From: Leuctra nigra
Lineage: Eukaryota; Arthropoda; Insecta; Plecoptera; Leuctridae
Assembly (NCBI GenBank): GCA_934045905.1
Contig: OW203767.1
Coordinates: forward strand, 14,387,073 to 14,451,072
DNA: 64,000 bases
Reading direction: 5' to 3'
Under the pieces are notes generated by a model, which was not told the origin of the DNA, searched no databases, and saw only the letters and a program-made list of their open reading frames with translations. The first letter of the stretch is position 1, and every line of letters begins with the position of its first letter. A program made the position numbers and the translations under genes. This document shows, piece after piece, positions 1 to 11,885 of this stretch.

Positions 1-500
1 ATAATAAGATGTATGTAGCTAGATAGGGGGCAAGGGCAAGAAGTTTGCCACCCAAAACCCCAGAAAAAATACTAAAATTAGCTGCACATGCTCTCTTTCT
101 TCTAAAACATATTGGTAACTGCAACAACAGACTCCCATGTTATTCTATTCTGCCCTCTTTTTTACCCCAAAAGTCATCATTTGAGCATCCTAAATTCCTT
201 TCCATTGTGTTAAAAATCCCCAGAACACCCTTCGCTACTTTCGCTTTCTCAGAAGTGTCCCAGACCCTCATTAAAACCCAACAGACAGATTTTTTTCTGG
301 TCGGGCCTTCTCATTGTATCTAAAATGTCATAACTTAGAGTCATAACTTCATAAGTGTCATACCCTCCGGCCTCCACCGCGGACAAGATCCTTGTTGTGA
401 TGGATACCTCACGGAAAAGACTAGGATTCGATCCCCGCAAAGTCCTTCCTGGAGAGTTTTCGTTGTACTATTCTCAACATGTGAAATAATATGGTTCTTG

Positions 501-765
501 CTTTTTTTGCTTGGAGCTTAACGTCGCATTTTCTGCAGCGAGGCTAATGGCGACGGATGAATACTTATGATGATGATTGGGAGATGATGGTGAAGAGTAG
601 GTAAGGATGGAAGGTGGGAAGGAGGCGGTCGTGGCCTATTAGTTGGGTACATTCCCAGCATATGCCTGTTGACTGAGGGAATACCACGAAAAAAACCTGT
701 CAGGAAGGACGGCCGCGGGAATCGAACCCGGGCCTCCGGAACGCTGTCTAGGTTGAGGACATCTA
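501..765 (-). repeat. Probable tRNA-derived SINE copy
   Basis: Read on the minus strand, this stretch has a Pol III box-B-like sequence (GGTTCGATTCC, near 723-735), then a body containing CTAATAGGCCACGAC, and near the end GCGACGTTAAGCTCCAAG (about 509-526) followed by an A-rich tail. That order (tRNA-like promoter, body, A-rich tail) is typical of arthropod SINEs. Box A is not clear, so the 5' end may be cut. It is not a functional tRNA: no cloverleaf can be drawn. The rest of 1-500 and 766-1759 shows no gene. Confidence 0.5.
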
Positions 766-1759
766 TAGGTTGATGTGAATAAATACCAACTGTAAATTGA
801 AAAGGGAGAAAAATCTTTTCATTCTGCAGTTGGTAATTTATTCATAACCTCATCCTTGGATATTCCTCATTCTATGATCAAGAATCAAGAGGTAGGTATA
901 AGAAAAGATAGAGGCGAAGGGTTTTATCACAAATGAAAACTTTGGCGGTGCTCAACTGCAGGTTATCACCGTAAGAGAAGATGAGTAGCGCTTTCGTGAC
1001 CACAAATATTAAATACGAAATTGGCCAAACTACTGCGCCCAAAGTTGTAAGAACGTTTTACCTCATTATAAAAGTGAATCTATACAACCCACGTGACCTT
1101 TTTCCTCAAACATTTTCGTTTCAATTTTTTTTGCGGAATAACAATTGTTGCAAAAGGCATCTCATAGTCGCGCAATTATCATTAGATAAAGACTTGACTT
1201 TAGATAGTCTCATTTTCTTCGTTATGAATAGGCGAAGAAAACAACAAAAAAAACTTTTGATTTACCTATACCGAGCCACAGTCACCACTAAATAAAGATT
1301 TCATCGATAAAAAATCCGGGATGTGAATTTTACGCAATCATTCTAAAAGCAAACTTACACCACATGCCTCCACAACCCACCCCGACGAGAGACTGATAAC
1401 ATGTGGAGGGAGATCGTCATACTAATTACTAACCCCGAAACACCCCAGTCTCTCTGACATAACGGCAGTAACACTAAAGCCATTCAGTCAGACTTGATCG
1501 GTCACCCGTGCAAGAACTGGCCCCGCTCGATGTTGCGGTATCGAACAATGCCACAGCCGTTGAGTAAAACTTTTACGAAACTATTTTTATTGATCTAAGA
1601 ACAGTCAAAACTGATGAATGACACAAAATAAAAAATAAAGTGTGATATAAAAAAAATATCTCAAGATAATAAACTTGGCTAAGTTAGGTAATGATCAAAA
1701 ATGTTTACCATGAAATCAAAAGAAATATAAATATTGCAAAAAACGCAAAATCTCATAAT

Positions 1760-2220
1760 TAAGCTAGTGCAAGCGCGAGCGATTTTGCCGCGTTTTGCAG
1801 GCACTTTTTTGGATACGATTGGCGACAAAATGGGTTGACGAAATGATTTGAAATTTTAACCCTGTTTTTGGTGAAGTATATTTTCTTGTCTCAATGGGGG
1901 CCGCATGAAATTTAAATTAAAAAATGTGCCAAGTAATAACCCTTACGTTTGTCTTTTATCTAATCATGATTAAAATTTGATATCAATTGGTTAACGGATA
2001 TGGTCTCCAATCGAATCAGAAATGTCATCGCTTTGCGCGGTTTCGTTGAATAACCGGCGCTTAATTAACAATGCAAGAAGTAAAAATGAAAAATGTCTAC
2101 TAACAATCAGACTGATCATGTGAACATTATGTGAACATCCTATATCAAAGTTACACCCACTTATGAAACAATTTATCTTTCCTAATTTTCTAAAACAGAC
2201 GAGCGCTTGTATCACCTTAA
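1760..2220. mobile_element. Inverted-repeat DNA element, shared family with 52121-52655
   Basis: The ends (TAAGCTAGTGCAAGCGCGAG on the left, GCGCTTGTATCACCTTAA on the right) are imperfect inverted repeats. The interior matches the element at 52121-52655 over several hundred bases, for example GTCTTTTATCTAATCATGAT and ACAATCAGACTGATCATGTG. No transposase is visible. It is best seen as a non-autonomous DNA transposon copy; its superfamily is not clear. Confidence 0.6.
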
Positions 2221-2729
2221 CTCACTAATTATTCGCTATAACCGATCGAATAATAATACGTCATCGATATTAACGACGCACGGTTGTGAATCAATGCGGC
2301 AACCACGTCCTATCTCGCAACACAAAGCCCGCTGATGTCGAAGTGGTCCACGGCTAGAGAACCAACTCCGTACGCAGCATCCGCGGGATTTGACATCCTC
2401 TGACGAGACAGTGGGCAACGAGACACTAATGAATTGACAAATTGGTTAATTATTAATTCCTTCGCGCGCTCAAATGACGGGGGAGGGGGTGGAGAATAGG
2501 AGGGGAGGGGATTACAGTCGACTACAATTTCATTACATGAGCAGAGGAGGTGCGCACGGCCCCAATCAATAATCTGTCCATCCCATATATGATCACGAAA
2601 CAAGGTAGGGCGAGATTTCGTTCCAAATTCGAATAATTCAAAATAAAACAATGTTTACAGCGTAAGAAACCGAAGACGTCAGAATAGAACGTTATTCAAA
2701 TTTTGAACGGCTTTTTCACGATGATATAA

Positions 2730-3175
2730 TTCGTTCCGAGTCCGCGGCGCCCCTTCCCCCCTCCCCCTCCCACTGTCGCCCGCGACGAGTTTCTAAAACA
2801 TCGCGACTCCGCCAGACTGTTGAAATAAAACACGACGGAACGGCCGCTCGTCTCGGAACTGAGCGCGTGAACGACCGCACGGCACGCGCGCTACGGCGAC
2901 AAACCGTCGGGCGGCCGTCACGGCAGCGTTTCTAACTGATAGTGGTGATAACGTACCGGTCGTATGCCGTACTCGCGACTCGGAACCTTGCGGCTGGATT
3001 CACGCTTGCGAGCTGATGACGCCATCTTGATTCCCTTCTCTCCGCGGCGGTATCTCGGCGGGTACAGGCGGGCGCAAGAGAGTTGCCTGGCGCACGACTC
3101 TCGGCCCGGTACAGGCGCGCGCAAAAGCAGCCGCCCGCTAGGACTCGTTGTCACGATCTCAGAGCGGGGGGGGGG
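2730..3175. promoter_or_regulatory. CpG-rich promoter-like region
   Basis: An abrupt GC- and CpG-rich block in otherwise AT-rich DNA. It includes GCCATCTTG (near 3021), a motif of the YY1/Pleiohomeotic type. No convincing coding exon or splice donor was found next to it. It could hold the start site and non-coding first exon of the plus-strand orai gene, whose first coding exon at 11886 is preceded directly by a splice acceptor. This is inference only. Poly(G) and poly(C) tracts flank it (about 3163-3177 and 3247-3268). Confidence 0.3.
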
Positions 3176-3903
3176 GGCATTATCAAGATGTAAACAGCTG
3201 ATCGACCAGGATTATGCGGGTATGGGCATGGCATAGGGGCACTTGCCCCCCCCCCCCCCCCCCCCCCCACCATTATACTATTTTATTCCGAAATTGGTAA
3301 TTTCAGCATCCCAATTGATACATTGTGTTAAAAATGTAAAATAAACGCAATGCGGGGCATTGAGGGTCTTAGTCCCCCAGACTCTCTTATAGACAACAGA
3401 TCGTGGTTTCCGGACTTCGCTGAATTTCCGTTACGTGTCTAAAATCACGTTATTTGGAGATTAACCCCCCCCCTCCCCCCATGTTGTTGCGGGCTATTCC
3501 TCGAGTATTAATGACGCACGCGAAAGCGTTTGCGCCAAGGGTTGCGGATAGAATAGAGATTTTATCGAACTTGACAACACAGATATCTGCTCTTCGGTAT
3601 TGCATTTCGCCCGCAAGAAAACTCACATCGAGCGTTCCTACCGCTTATCATGTAACTTTAGGGGTCGTGTAACTTGCGTTGATACTCGATCGATTAGCAT
3701 TGACTCGACATACCGATCGCCCAATCTATGTTATTCTCATGGAGTTGTCGATCGAATGTCGACGAGTTACATAATCGTCGTGCATGGCGTACTATCACCT
3801 GCAGGTAGCACATGTAAGCGCCACCGACTGGTTTCTGCTTTTGATAAGGATTACGAGCAAGATAATCAAGTTTGTTCACATGAAGTTATTAGGAGCTACA
3901 TAG

Positions 3904-4120
3904 GTACACTCGACAATTCATAAAACGGTATTTGAACGAAACAGATTGGCTGCTGGTCAGGTTCCTTGACAATCAATCCTTGTATTTATCAATGAAATCA
4001 GAGCTCACCTACTATAGAGGTAGATGAGGAGTAAGTATAGACTTCATCAGATGATGCCACCACATTTTTTTCAGACAATCCATTTCTTTCAAATACCGTT
4101 TTATGAATTGTCGAGTGTAC
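3904..4120. mobile_element. MITE with GTACACTCGACAATTC ends
   Basis: A 217-bp element. The left end GTACACTCGACAATTCATAA and the right end TTATGAATTGTCGAGTGTAC are exact reverse complements, and the repeat continues inward through AAACGGTATTTGAA. A near-full relative lies inverted at 42952-43170, with more diverged copies at 18720-18905 and 53976-54147. It has no coding capacity. Confidence 0.85.
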
Positions 4121-4749
4121 CAGCTACTCAGATCTCGAATCTCGGAATATCTCGTCGTGATCTCGAAAGATAAATAGTTTAAAATAATTTTTGTACCTAC
4201 TAGAGGTAAGGATGATTTATCCTATTCCTAACATGTTTATTATTGAATTTAGTGTAAAACGAAGAAATGAACGAGCAAATGAATTGTACGTGTCCTATCA
4301 AATCCAAATATTGCGTGGTCATTGCGACCAACTTTGTATTAGGTATTAAAAATGTTAATTTTTCAAACAAAATTACTCAAGATTATTGACATTTTAAGAA
4401 TGTTTTAAATATTTTTTACCAATATAAATTTGTTTCATCCAGAAAGAAATATTAGCACCGCACCCTTGTGTCTTCTGTTTCCAAGGCAGCAACTTACACA
4501 CGTGGTACTAACTTCCGGTGCAACAACGCGTTCCAGTGATTCCTAGTTGGTAAAGGTTTCGTTCTTCCATGTCCTCGCTTTGTCACCTAATTCATCTTGA
4601 TATGAACTCACTTCGCTACAGAATGGGAGTGTCATGAAGGTAATATAACAGCTGACTACTTTGCGCCACCCCGTCAGTGACCTTGATATTGAAACTCGAG
4701 CGCAGACGATTGCGCCATGCATGCAGGTAGGAAGCGAGAGTGCGAGCAT

Positions 4750-4960
4750 GCGGTGACAGGTGGCTCAGACGTTAGCGCACTGGCCGACCTTAATGACCGC
4801 ATTACAGTGGTTACAGGCTGCCTCCTTCCCACCTGCATCGTCATCGTCCTTCAGAACCATTCACAAGTTAGCTCAGGGGTTGACCGGGGTTTCTTCGTAG
4901 TCAGCCAAGAAGAGGTACATTCTGGGAAGATGACTTACTAATAGGCCACGACTCATCTCC
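4750..4960 (+). repeat. SINE-like fragment
   Basis: GGTGGCTCAGACGTTAGCGC (near 4760) resembles a tRNA box A and is followed by GCACTGGCC. The stretch shares CTAATAGGCCACGAC with the minus-strand SINE at 501-765. Box B is degenerate. This is probably an old copy of the same or a related SINE family. Confidence 0.4.
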
Positions 4961-7124
4961 AATACTCATTCATCAATTGGTTGCAACATTAGCCACAGTT
5001 AGAAATTGCAGAATACGAAATGGATCTAGCAAGGCCGCGACTGACTACAACATTTATTTACAAAATCATCAACATCCGTTGCAGGCTGTAAAACAGTGCT
5101 GCGTTGCTCAACGAGAACCAAGAACCTGAGATTTCTATTTTATTCTAATAATACCTACCTACCTTTTAGTTTAGCAATAAGCGTATCAAGCCGCATGCAA
5201 AAATGTTTAACTGATGCGAAATCAAGTGACATCTTTTATTTTATAAATGATAGTAGCTGAATTCTTTGCGTAGTAGTGGATCATTTCCGCAGGGCGAACA
5301 TTTTCAACAAACTTATGAATAGGTACCCAGGATCAAGTATGATGTTGTGTACTTATCACTATACAATCACCGGGCGACGTTGCTATCAGGACATTGATGG
5401 TGACATTGAATGGTGAATGTACACCCGCGGACAGAAAATTTCGTTCATCCATAGACGCTGACTCCACACTCACACCCTGTACCTCTCATCACGTGACTAC
5501 GTCAGCACAAAGGAAAATAATAAAACAAACTAGAGGGAAGCGAGTAGTCAAATGGCATTGCGCTTTATGCAATTATCAAACTCCCGTAGGTCAATTCATT
5601 AGTTACAGGATAGTTTTCAACAGAACAGAATACTTGATTTTAAACATCCTCATCCTACTTTTTCCAGTTTATTTTTGTAAAGTGGCATTTAAAGTTTAAA
5701 GTCCCTTAGCGCTGATCTCCCCCCCCCCCCCCCCTCCCGCCGCACCCAACCATCCGACCCTTCGTACATCTTCAATACACCAAGGTCAGCGGCAAACAAT
5801 TCTCTTGCACCCCAGATCACAAGAAAACACACATTCTTGCTAAATTCTCTTTCGTTGGAAAGCACTTCTTCACTATGTACAAAGTACGTACCTAGGAAAT
5901 ATACACTCACAGCCACACAAAATATGATTTTAATTGGCGAAATATGCAAAAATGTAGTGTCCTTGGGTCCTTTCCCAATATAATACCAAAATTATCGAAT
6001 TATCTTCCTGCTTGCACTCTTATGGCCATATAATGTGTATTCCATAAAAATGCATTGATACGTACTTCCTAATAAAGAACTGTACAAGTTCTTTATTCTA
6101 TGGTCCTATTGCACATAAAGACAGCTTTGTCCTAGAGCGTCATTGCATTTGATACTAGAGGTATTTTGATCATGAGTATGACACTATGATTATTTCGACA
6201 ACATAGTATTTTTCATCGTGCAGTTACACCAACTTTTTAACAAAACTTTCTATGGAACATAGCCCATTTGTGCGTAAAAACTTGGAAGTAAAACTTTACG
6301 TCGAAACTCGAAAGTGCAAACAACCAGACGATTTTTCAACCCTCCTACCTACACATAAAAGCGGGTACTCAATCATTAATCAACGTGCATAGCCTCGTTT
6401 CCAATCATACTTTTCATCTCTTTCGATCAAAGACTAATTTTGAGTTAATTGAAACGATTCCAATCAATGAGGATAAGCAGTGAATGAACTCCAATCACTC
6501 TCTGGAACTTGATCAACTTGTGTGAAAATAATACCAATCGTATAAAGTGTTCAAGAGATACTTATTCCGAATGCAACAAGCGTTCACACCCCTCTGCCCT
6601 GCTCCTCCTCCGGCAAAAACCACCCTCACTAACGCATATGCAACCCCTACACGCAACTTTATTTTGTTAGAAGGTCAATCCATAGAGATAAACTTTCCCG
6701 ATTCATTGGTACAGTGCATACAACTGATGCATCTTTGCATGCGTATTTGTTGTTTGTCTACCTACACTTTTTACACCCACAGCAACGTAAACACTTGCCA
6801 AAATACTTTACATTATGACCCACTTATGACCTGTCACAATTCTTAACTATTAGAATTTAGCAGTCACACATTTGCAGAAACAATTTACAAATAAATGTGC
6901 GAACCTAGCCGATTAATGAATAACATAATTCTTTAATATTTTTTTGTTGCTTCAATGTTTACATTTAGGATGTCCGTGCGGTCTGAACTACGCATGATGG
7001 CGACGGCAACACTACAGGTCGGCTAAAAATTCTCGTCAATAATAGTAGCACGCAAACTAAACGAGTCGAAATAACTAGCTAATTGTAAAGCAGGCATTTG
7101 CTTGATCGTAACATGAGTACTTAC
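4961..7124. other. Intergenic stretch without a recognisable gene
   Basis: AT-rich DNA. Short open frames look random, with no splice consensus beside them. A poly(C) tract lies near 5719-5735. The segment 6960-7020 is locally CpG-containing. Nothing else could be supported. Confidence 0.5.
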
Positions 7125-7166
7125 CAGCTTTCTCGTCATCCTTCGTGGTGATTTTGGTTCCGTCAT
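7125..7166 (-). other. Candidate first coding exon of an unknown minus-strand gene
   Basis: On the minus strand an ATG at 7166 opens 14 codons (MTEPKSPRRMTRKL) and runs into a strong donor, CTG|GTAAGT, at 7125/7124. A second frame across the same stretch also stays open (about 26 codons, ending DDEKA) but has no visible start. A CpG-rich block directly upstream (about 7230-7345) would fit a promoter. No following exon was recognised to the left, so the gene would continue through 1-7100 or beyond the window. It could equally be a chance match. Confidence 0.25.
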
Positions 7167-7345
7167 CGAGAATACGCCGATCTCGACGGCTACTCACGTA
7201 ATAATTTCTTTTCTCTCGCAGAAAATGGCAAATAAACTACTGCACGCTACGGAAACGCTCCGCGGACTCCCGCTGTACGGTCGTTCGTCCTTGCTGCTCG
7301 CAGTGCTTGCTCCACTCCAAGCGGCTGCGCGCGCATAAGGCGGGA

Positions 7346-10300
7346 CTTGATGGTAAAATTACACGCGAAAAGTAGGGAAATAGCATAGCAAGAGTACTGT
7401 TTCGTAATAAAATCAAAGCTTATCTTATTATTAATAATTTTAACGTCAAGAATTAATTACATACACTTATCAAATGCAAAGAAACATGAACAAGCATCAA
7501 ATGTCAATGTAAGGTTCAAGCAGGCAGCCAACTACAAAAACAAAAATAACTAACATATCTTAAATTATGAAAACAATAATTGCTTCATATGACCATTTTC
7601 CAACTCCAAATGATTATTTTTAATTATTCCTTGTAATATATTGTTATTTTAAATAACAAATTATCAAATGTTTATCTTTCAATACGTTTTGAGCTTGTAT
7701 TGATAATTTGAAGAATCATTTAACAGTTGGTGATTCGGAATGGCGAGAGTTCAAACATTTGGAGGTAAAACATTCGATTCTGCGCCTAGATGATCGACTA
7801 CAAGCTTTTCACTTTTGTACAGAACATTGCCTATTGAGCAGGCGATACAAGGCATTTCAGTTTCCAGTAGGTGTATTCATAGGAGGTTTCACGATCTTAT
7901 GCCACTCTGGAACCAGATTCACAAGAGTTTTAAGCCTTATACCTATACCGACATACCTTTACTCCATAATAATTACCAATATCCCTACTACTATTGCTAA
8001 TAGTATAGTGCATGATAAAACTGAATAATTTATCTTAGTAAATTGATATTTATACAATTACAATCATAAATTGATTGACTGGCATAACTTATTAATAATT
8101 AATAATGCATAAAAGCTTTATCAATCATATAGAGAGGTCATAACGTTATACTACAGAACTACTTTGTGAATCCACCCCAAAAATAAATTCTTAAAAAAAA
8201 AAAAAAAAAAATGATAAAAAATAAGTGCTACTACCATAAAAATGATGATTATTATTATTATTTTATTTTCAAAACACCAAAAATATACAGTGTTTTGCTG
8301 GTAGTGGGAATAGGACAATCCTCATAGCAAAATAAGTGCTACTACCATATATATAGAGAGAGAAAATCAATTTATTGACGGCTGTCCATAAATATGGTTG
8401 ACTATAAAATCCAGCTTACTAAGTTACTAATCATTAATAGATTACAATTACATTTAAATTAATTAAAATTACTCACTATTGTGTACAATGTGAATAAATA
8501 AATAAATGCAAATCTCAAAAATCTGGATAATTAATTTGATTAACTTCTTCCTTTGATAATCATTCCAATTGAAGGGTATACAGGAGGGTACAGGGAAAGA
8601 GAGCTATGAGCCCATTTTATCTTGCAGTGATTTGTATGAGCTTTCAGAATATACCCTCGGCTTTTAGAAAATATCGCCACAAAGTCTTGAAAAACGCAAT
8701 TGAAATATCGATTTGTATGGAAGATAGATACAAGTTTCAACATACAACTTCGTTTATTTCAGTTTCATCCGAATGTGACTCATAGCGTTCTTTCCATGAA
8801 CCTTCAACTGTAATTAATAAATGAATCAGACCAGAGCTCACCTACAAGTGTGAGATGACAAGTCTAGACTTCTTCGTCGGAGTGTGCCATCAAATCTTTT
8901 TCAGACAATCAGATACTTAGTCATTTAAATTTCAGAACTTCAACGCAGACTTTTGCCACCATAACAGCCTGTAAAACGCATTATACTCGTACATACCTCA
9001 AGAAACAAGGATGCCATTCATCACGAATCTATTCACCTTTCTCGTTGTACATCCAGTAATTATTATGCATGAAGTTAAGTGTACGGGTAATTGGTCTTAT
9101 AATTACCTACCGTTAAGAGGAACAATATCCCAGGCATGCGCAGCAAGAGTATCATCATGAATAATATTATGTCACACTGGATTCAGCTTATAACTCTTCT
9201 GGTCCTTGAACTTGGAGGTTCTCCAGTGCTGTGCGAACAGAGTAGTTGTCCTAGTGGAAAGCTAATAAGAAATGTGTTGTTTTGGGGCTCGTAGGAATGA
9301 AGATAACAAGTGATCAAATTTGGTTTCTACTAATTTGTCTACAAATCTGAAATGTTTATCTACTCTTTGGAAATTATTTTAGTGCATATTTTCAATTTCA
9401 ATTGTGATAAGAAGTGAGTATACCTAATGTTGAACAAACAACTTTCATTCTTGAATAAGAGTTGTCATGATTAATATTTTAATATGGATAAATAACTTTA
9501 TGGTGACGTTAATGAATGGCATAATCGTCGTGATTGCAATTATGCATATTGTAGAGGCATCAGGCGAGAGTTTGTAAAATGTAATTGTTTTTCATACAGA
9601 GAAAAAACTCATTTACAGAACACAATTATCCCGTTCCATTAATGTATCTTCAGTTTAAAACTCCATAATTATAAACAGCTGATACATAAAATGTACATAA
9701 TGGGCTAGTCGGAAGATTTATGTTAACGGCGTGCATCACAAATCTGAATATCCTAAAATTTTGCATAAATCATGAAAAAAGTAAAAATGTAAAACACTTT
9801 AAGATACTCGAGTTTGATGGAAATATTGCAGTTGAGACACAATCAAAATATTTAACTCGATTTACACGAGAGTGGGGAAATATAACAGAAAGAAATAGAC
9901 ATAAAAATGCTCCATTACTAGGGACATTTATTATGCATTATTAAATGCGTCGTTTCCCCCACCTATAGGCACCTTGCTGACCGAAAGACCATTTCTGCCT
10001 TTCCTTTTCCTTACCTGTAACCAGTGATAGGTCTATTGCAGGTGCTACAGTGAAAATGTAATGTACGCGTATGCACTCTGATAAGACTATTGGTGCGCTT
10101 GATGTTACGTTGAAGAAGGATGTCCGCAACTTACAATGCTAATCATGACAGTTCCATTATTGAGGACATACGATTGCAATTATCTGTCAGCCGGGGGACA
10201 AAGAAAATAATAATCGTTATTGGAGATACAAGAAACTTGGAGGCATTTTAAAATTATTCAACTTCTGAAATAATCAAAATGATAGGTACCATAGCACCGT

Positions 10301-11885
10301 ACAATAAAGCATAGGTACCTAAAGGTACTTACTTAATCATAATTTAACACAAAAGTGTATTAGAATAGACATAATAATAGTATACACTTTTATTCATGTA
10401 ATTTGCAATTTTTATTGGCTGCACAAATGCATGATAAAGAAGTAGGTATTGTTTTATTTTATTTTATCGAAAGCATGGAAATTGTCAAAAACGCAGAATA
10501 CCAAATAGCAATAAAATCAAAAGAATTACAAACATACTTTTATATTGATAGAAAAAAAACATGACTATAGGAATCGTTAAATTAACGACGTTTATACGTT
10601 TATAATAAGTGAGGACGGGTGCGTTATGAGTTCATAAACATTTATTCATTTAGCGTTAAAATTGTACCTACTCTACAGTTATGTGCAAAATCTCAGATCA
10701 ATAGCAGCTAGATAGCAGGTATAACTGCAAGCGCCAAAATAAAACAAGAGAAGCAGAGAACTGAGGTGTCATGAAGTGTATCAACAATCTGCCTCAGTGT
10801 CATCTTGTAGAAGTTCAGAACATTCTTGAACCTACATCATTTAGAACACAGAATCAGAATCAGTTTCTGGTCTCCAAACAAATAGACCACACTATCTTAA
10901 AATAATTTGGAAGACAAGATTTTTATTCCCACCACTAAAGTTTGACGTTGTTAAAAACTAACTTTACGTAAGTTTTTTAAACTTTTTCATTTATCCACTA
11001 TAGGGTTTCGTATATCGTGTAGGAGACTAGCTAGATCGAATTTGTTGTTTGCTCCAAATATTGAAGTTTTAAGAAGCCATCAACAAGCTATTAGTGTCAT
11101 TTTAAGATAATTAAGATTGAAAACAATAAACATGTCCTAATTATCTGTTGCCAATGTCTCATCTTCACAGAACACAGTCCACGTGACTCTCAGTTAGTAA
11201 ATCACTGGCCAGTTGACTGCATAGCAACAAATTAACATGATTAACATTCAACTTTTCATCGTGTGCAGGCTCATAAGAACCAATAGGACATCACTTGCTT
11301 AACGCATCTGTCTAATGCTAATGCTCTAATTATTATGTTAATCGTTTTGGTTGGAAGTTTACTTGGTCTAGCTGCGTCAATTCACGAATGTTAGATAAAG
11401 AAGGTGCTTAGTTCGTGTCGTGTTTGTGAATAAGTTCTTGATTACGTATTTTCTTATCCGGAAAATGGAATGATTTCTAGAAAGTGATTCAGTTGGATCC
11501 AGTCTTATGTATTCAATACATAACAAACACAATATATACACACCATTTGAATGACGTAGTCAAAACTCATGAGGGAGACCGGTGCCCTTGGTGGTCAACC
11601 CCTCCCCATGGCCCCCATTTATGATCGATCCTAGAGGTTGTCAGTGCGACATTCAACAATGTTAATCCAATCACATGATTTTAATTTTTTTTAATATAAA
11701 TAAATCATTAGTGATTTTCATAATTTTTTTTTTTTTTTTTGTAATTTTGTAAGTATTTATTATTTTGTAAAAAGTTTTTATTTTTATAATTTTTGTCCTA
11801 GGGTCTACACGTATACCTTAAAATTATTTTTAAGTTCCGAACAGCATACTGAACCTCAAATAAGACAACATTTTGTCTATTTTAG
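7346..11885. other. Long stretch without a recognisable gene, upstream of orai
   Basis: AT-rich, with a poly(A) run near 8191-8210 and a fragment at about 8820-8940 related to the GTACACTCG MITE family (it shares AGAGCTCACCTAC and TTTTTCAGACAATC). The sequence just before 11886 ends in TATTTTAG, a splice acceptor. This stretch is therefore probably the intron between an unseen non-coding first exon and the first coding exon of orai. Confidence 0.45.

Noticed and set aside
715..740. tRNA gene on the minus strand
   Set aside because: Only a box-B-like segment is present; no acceptor stem or anticodon arm can be formed. Treated as a SINE.
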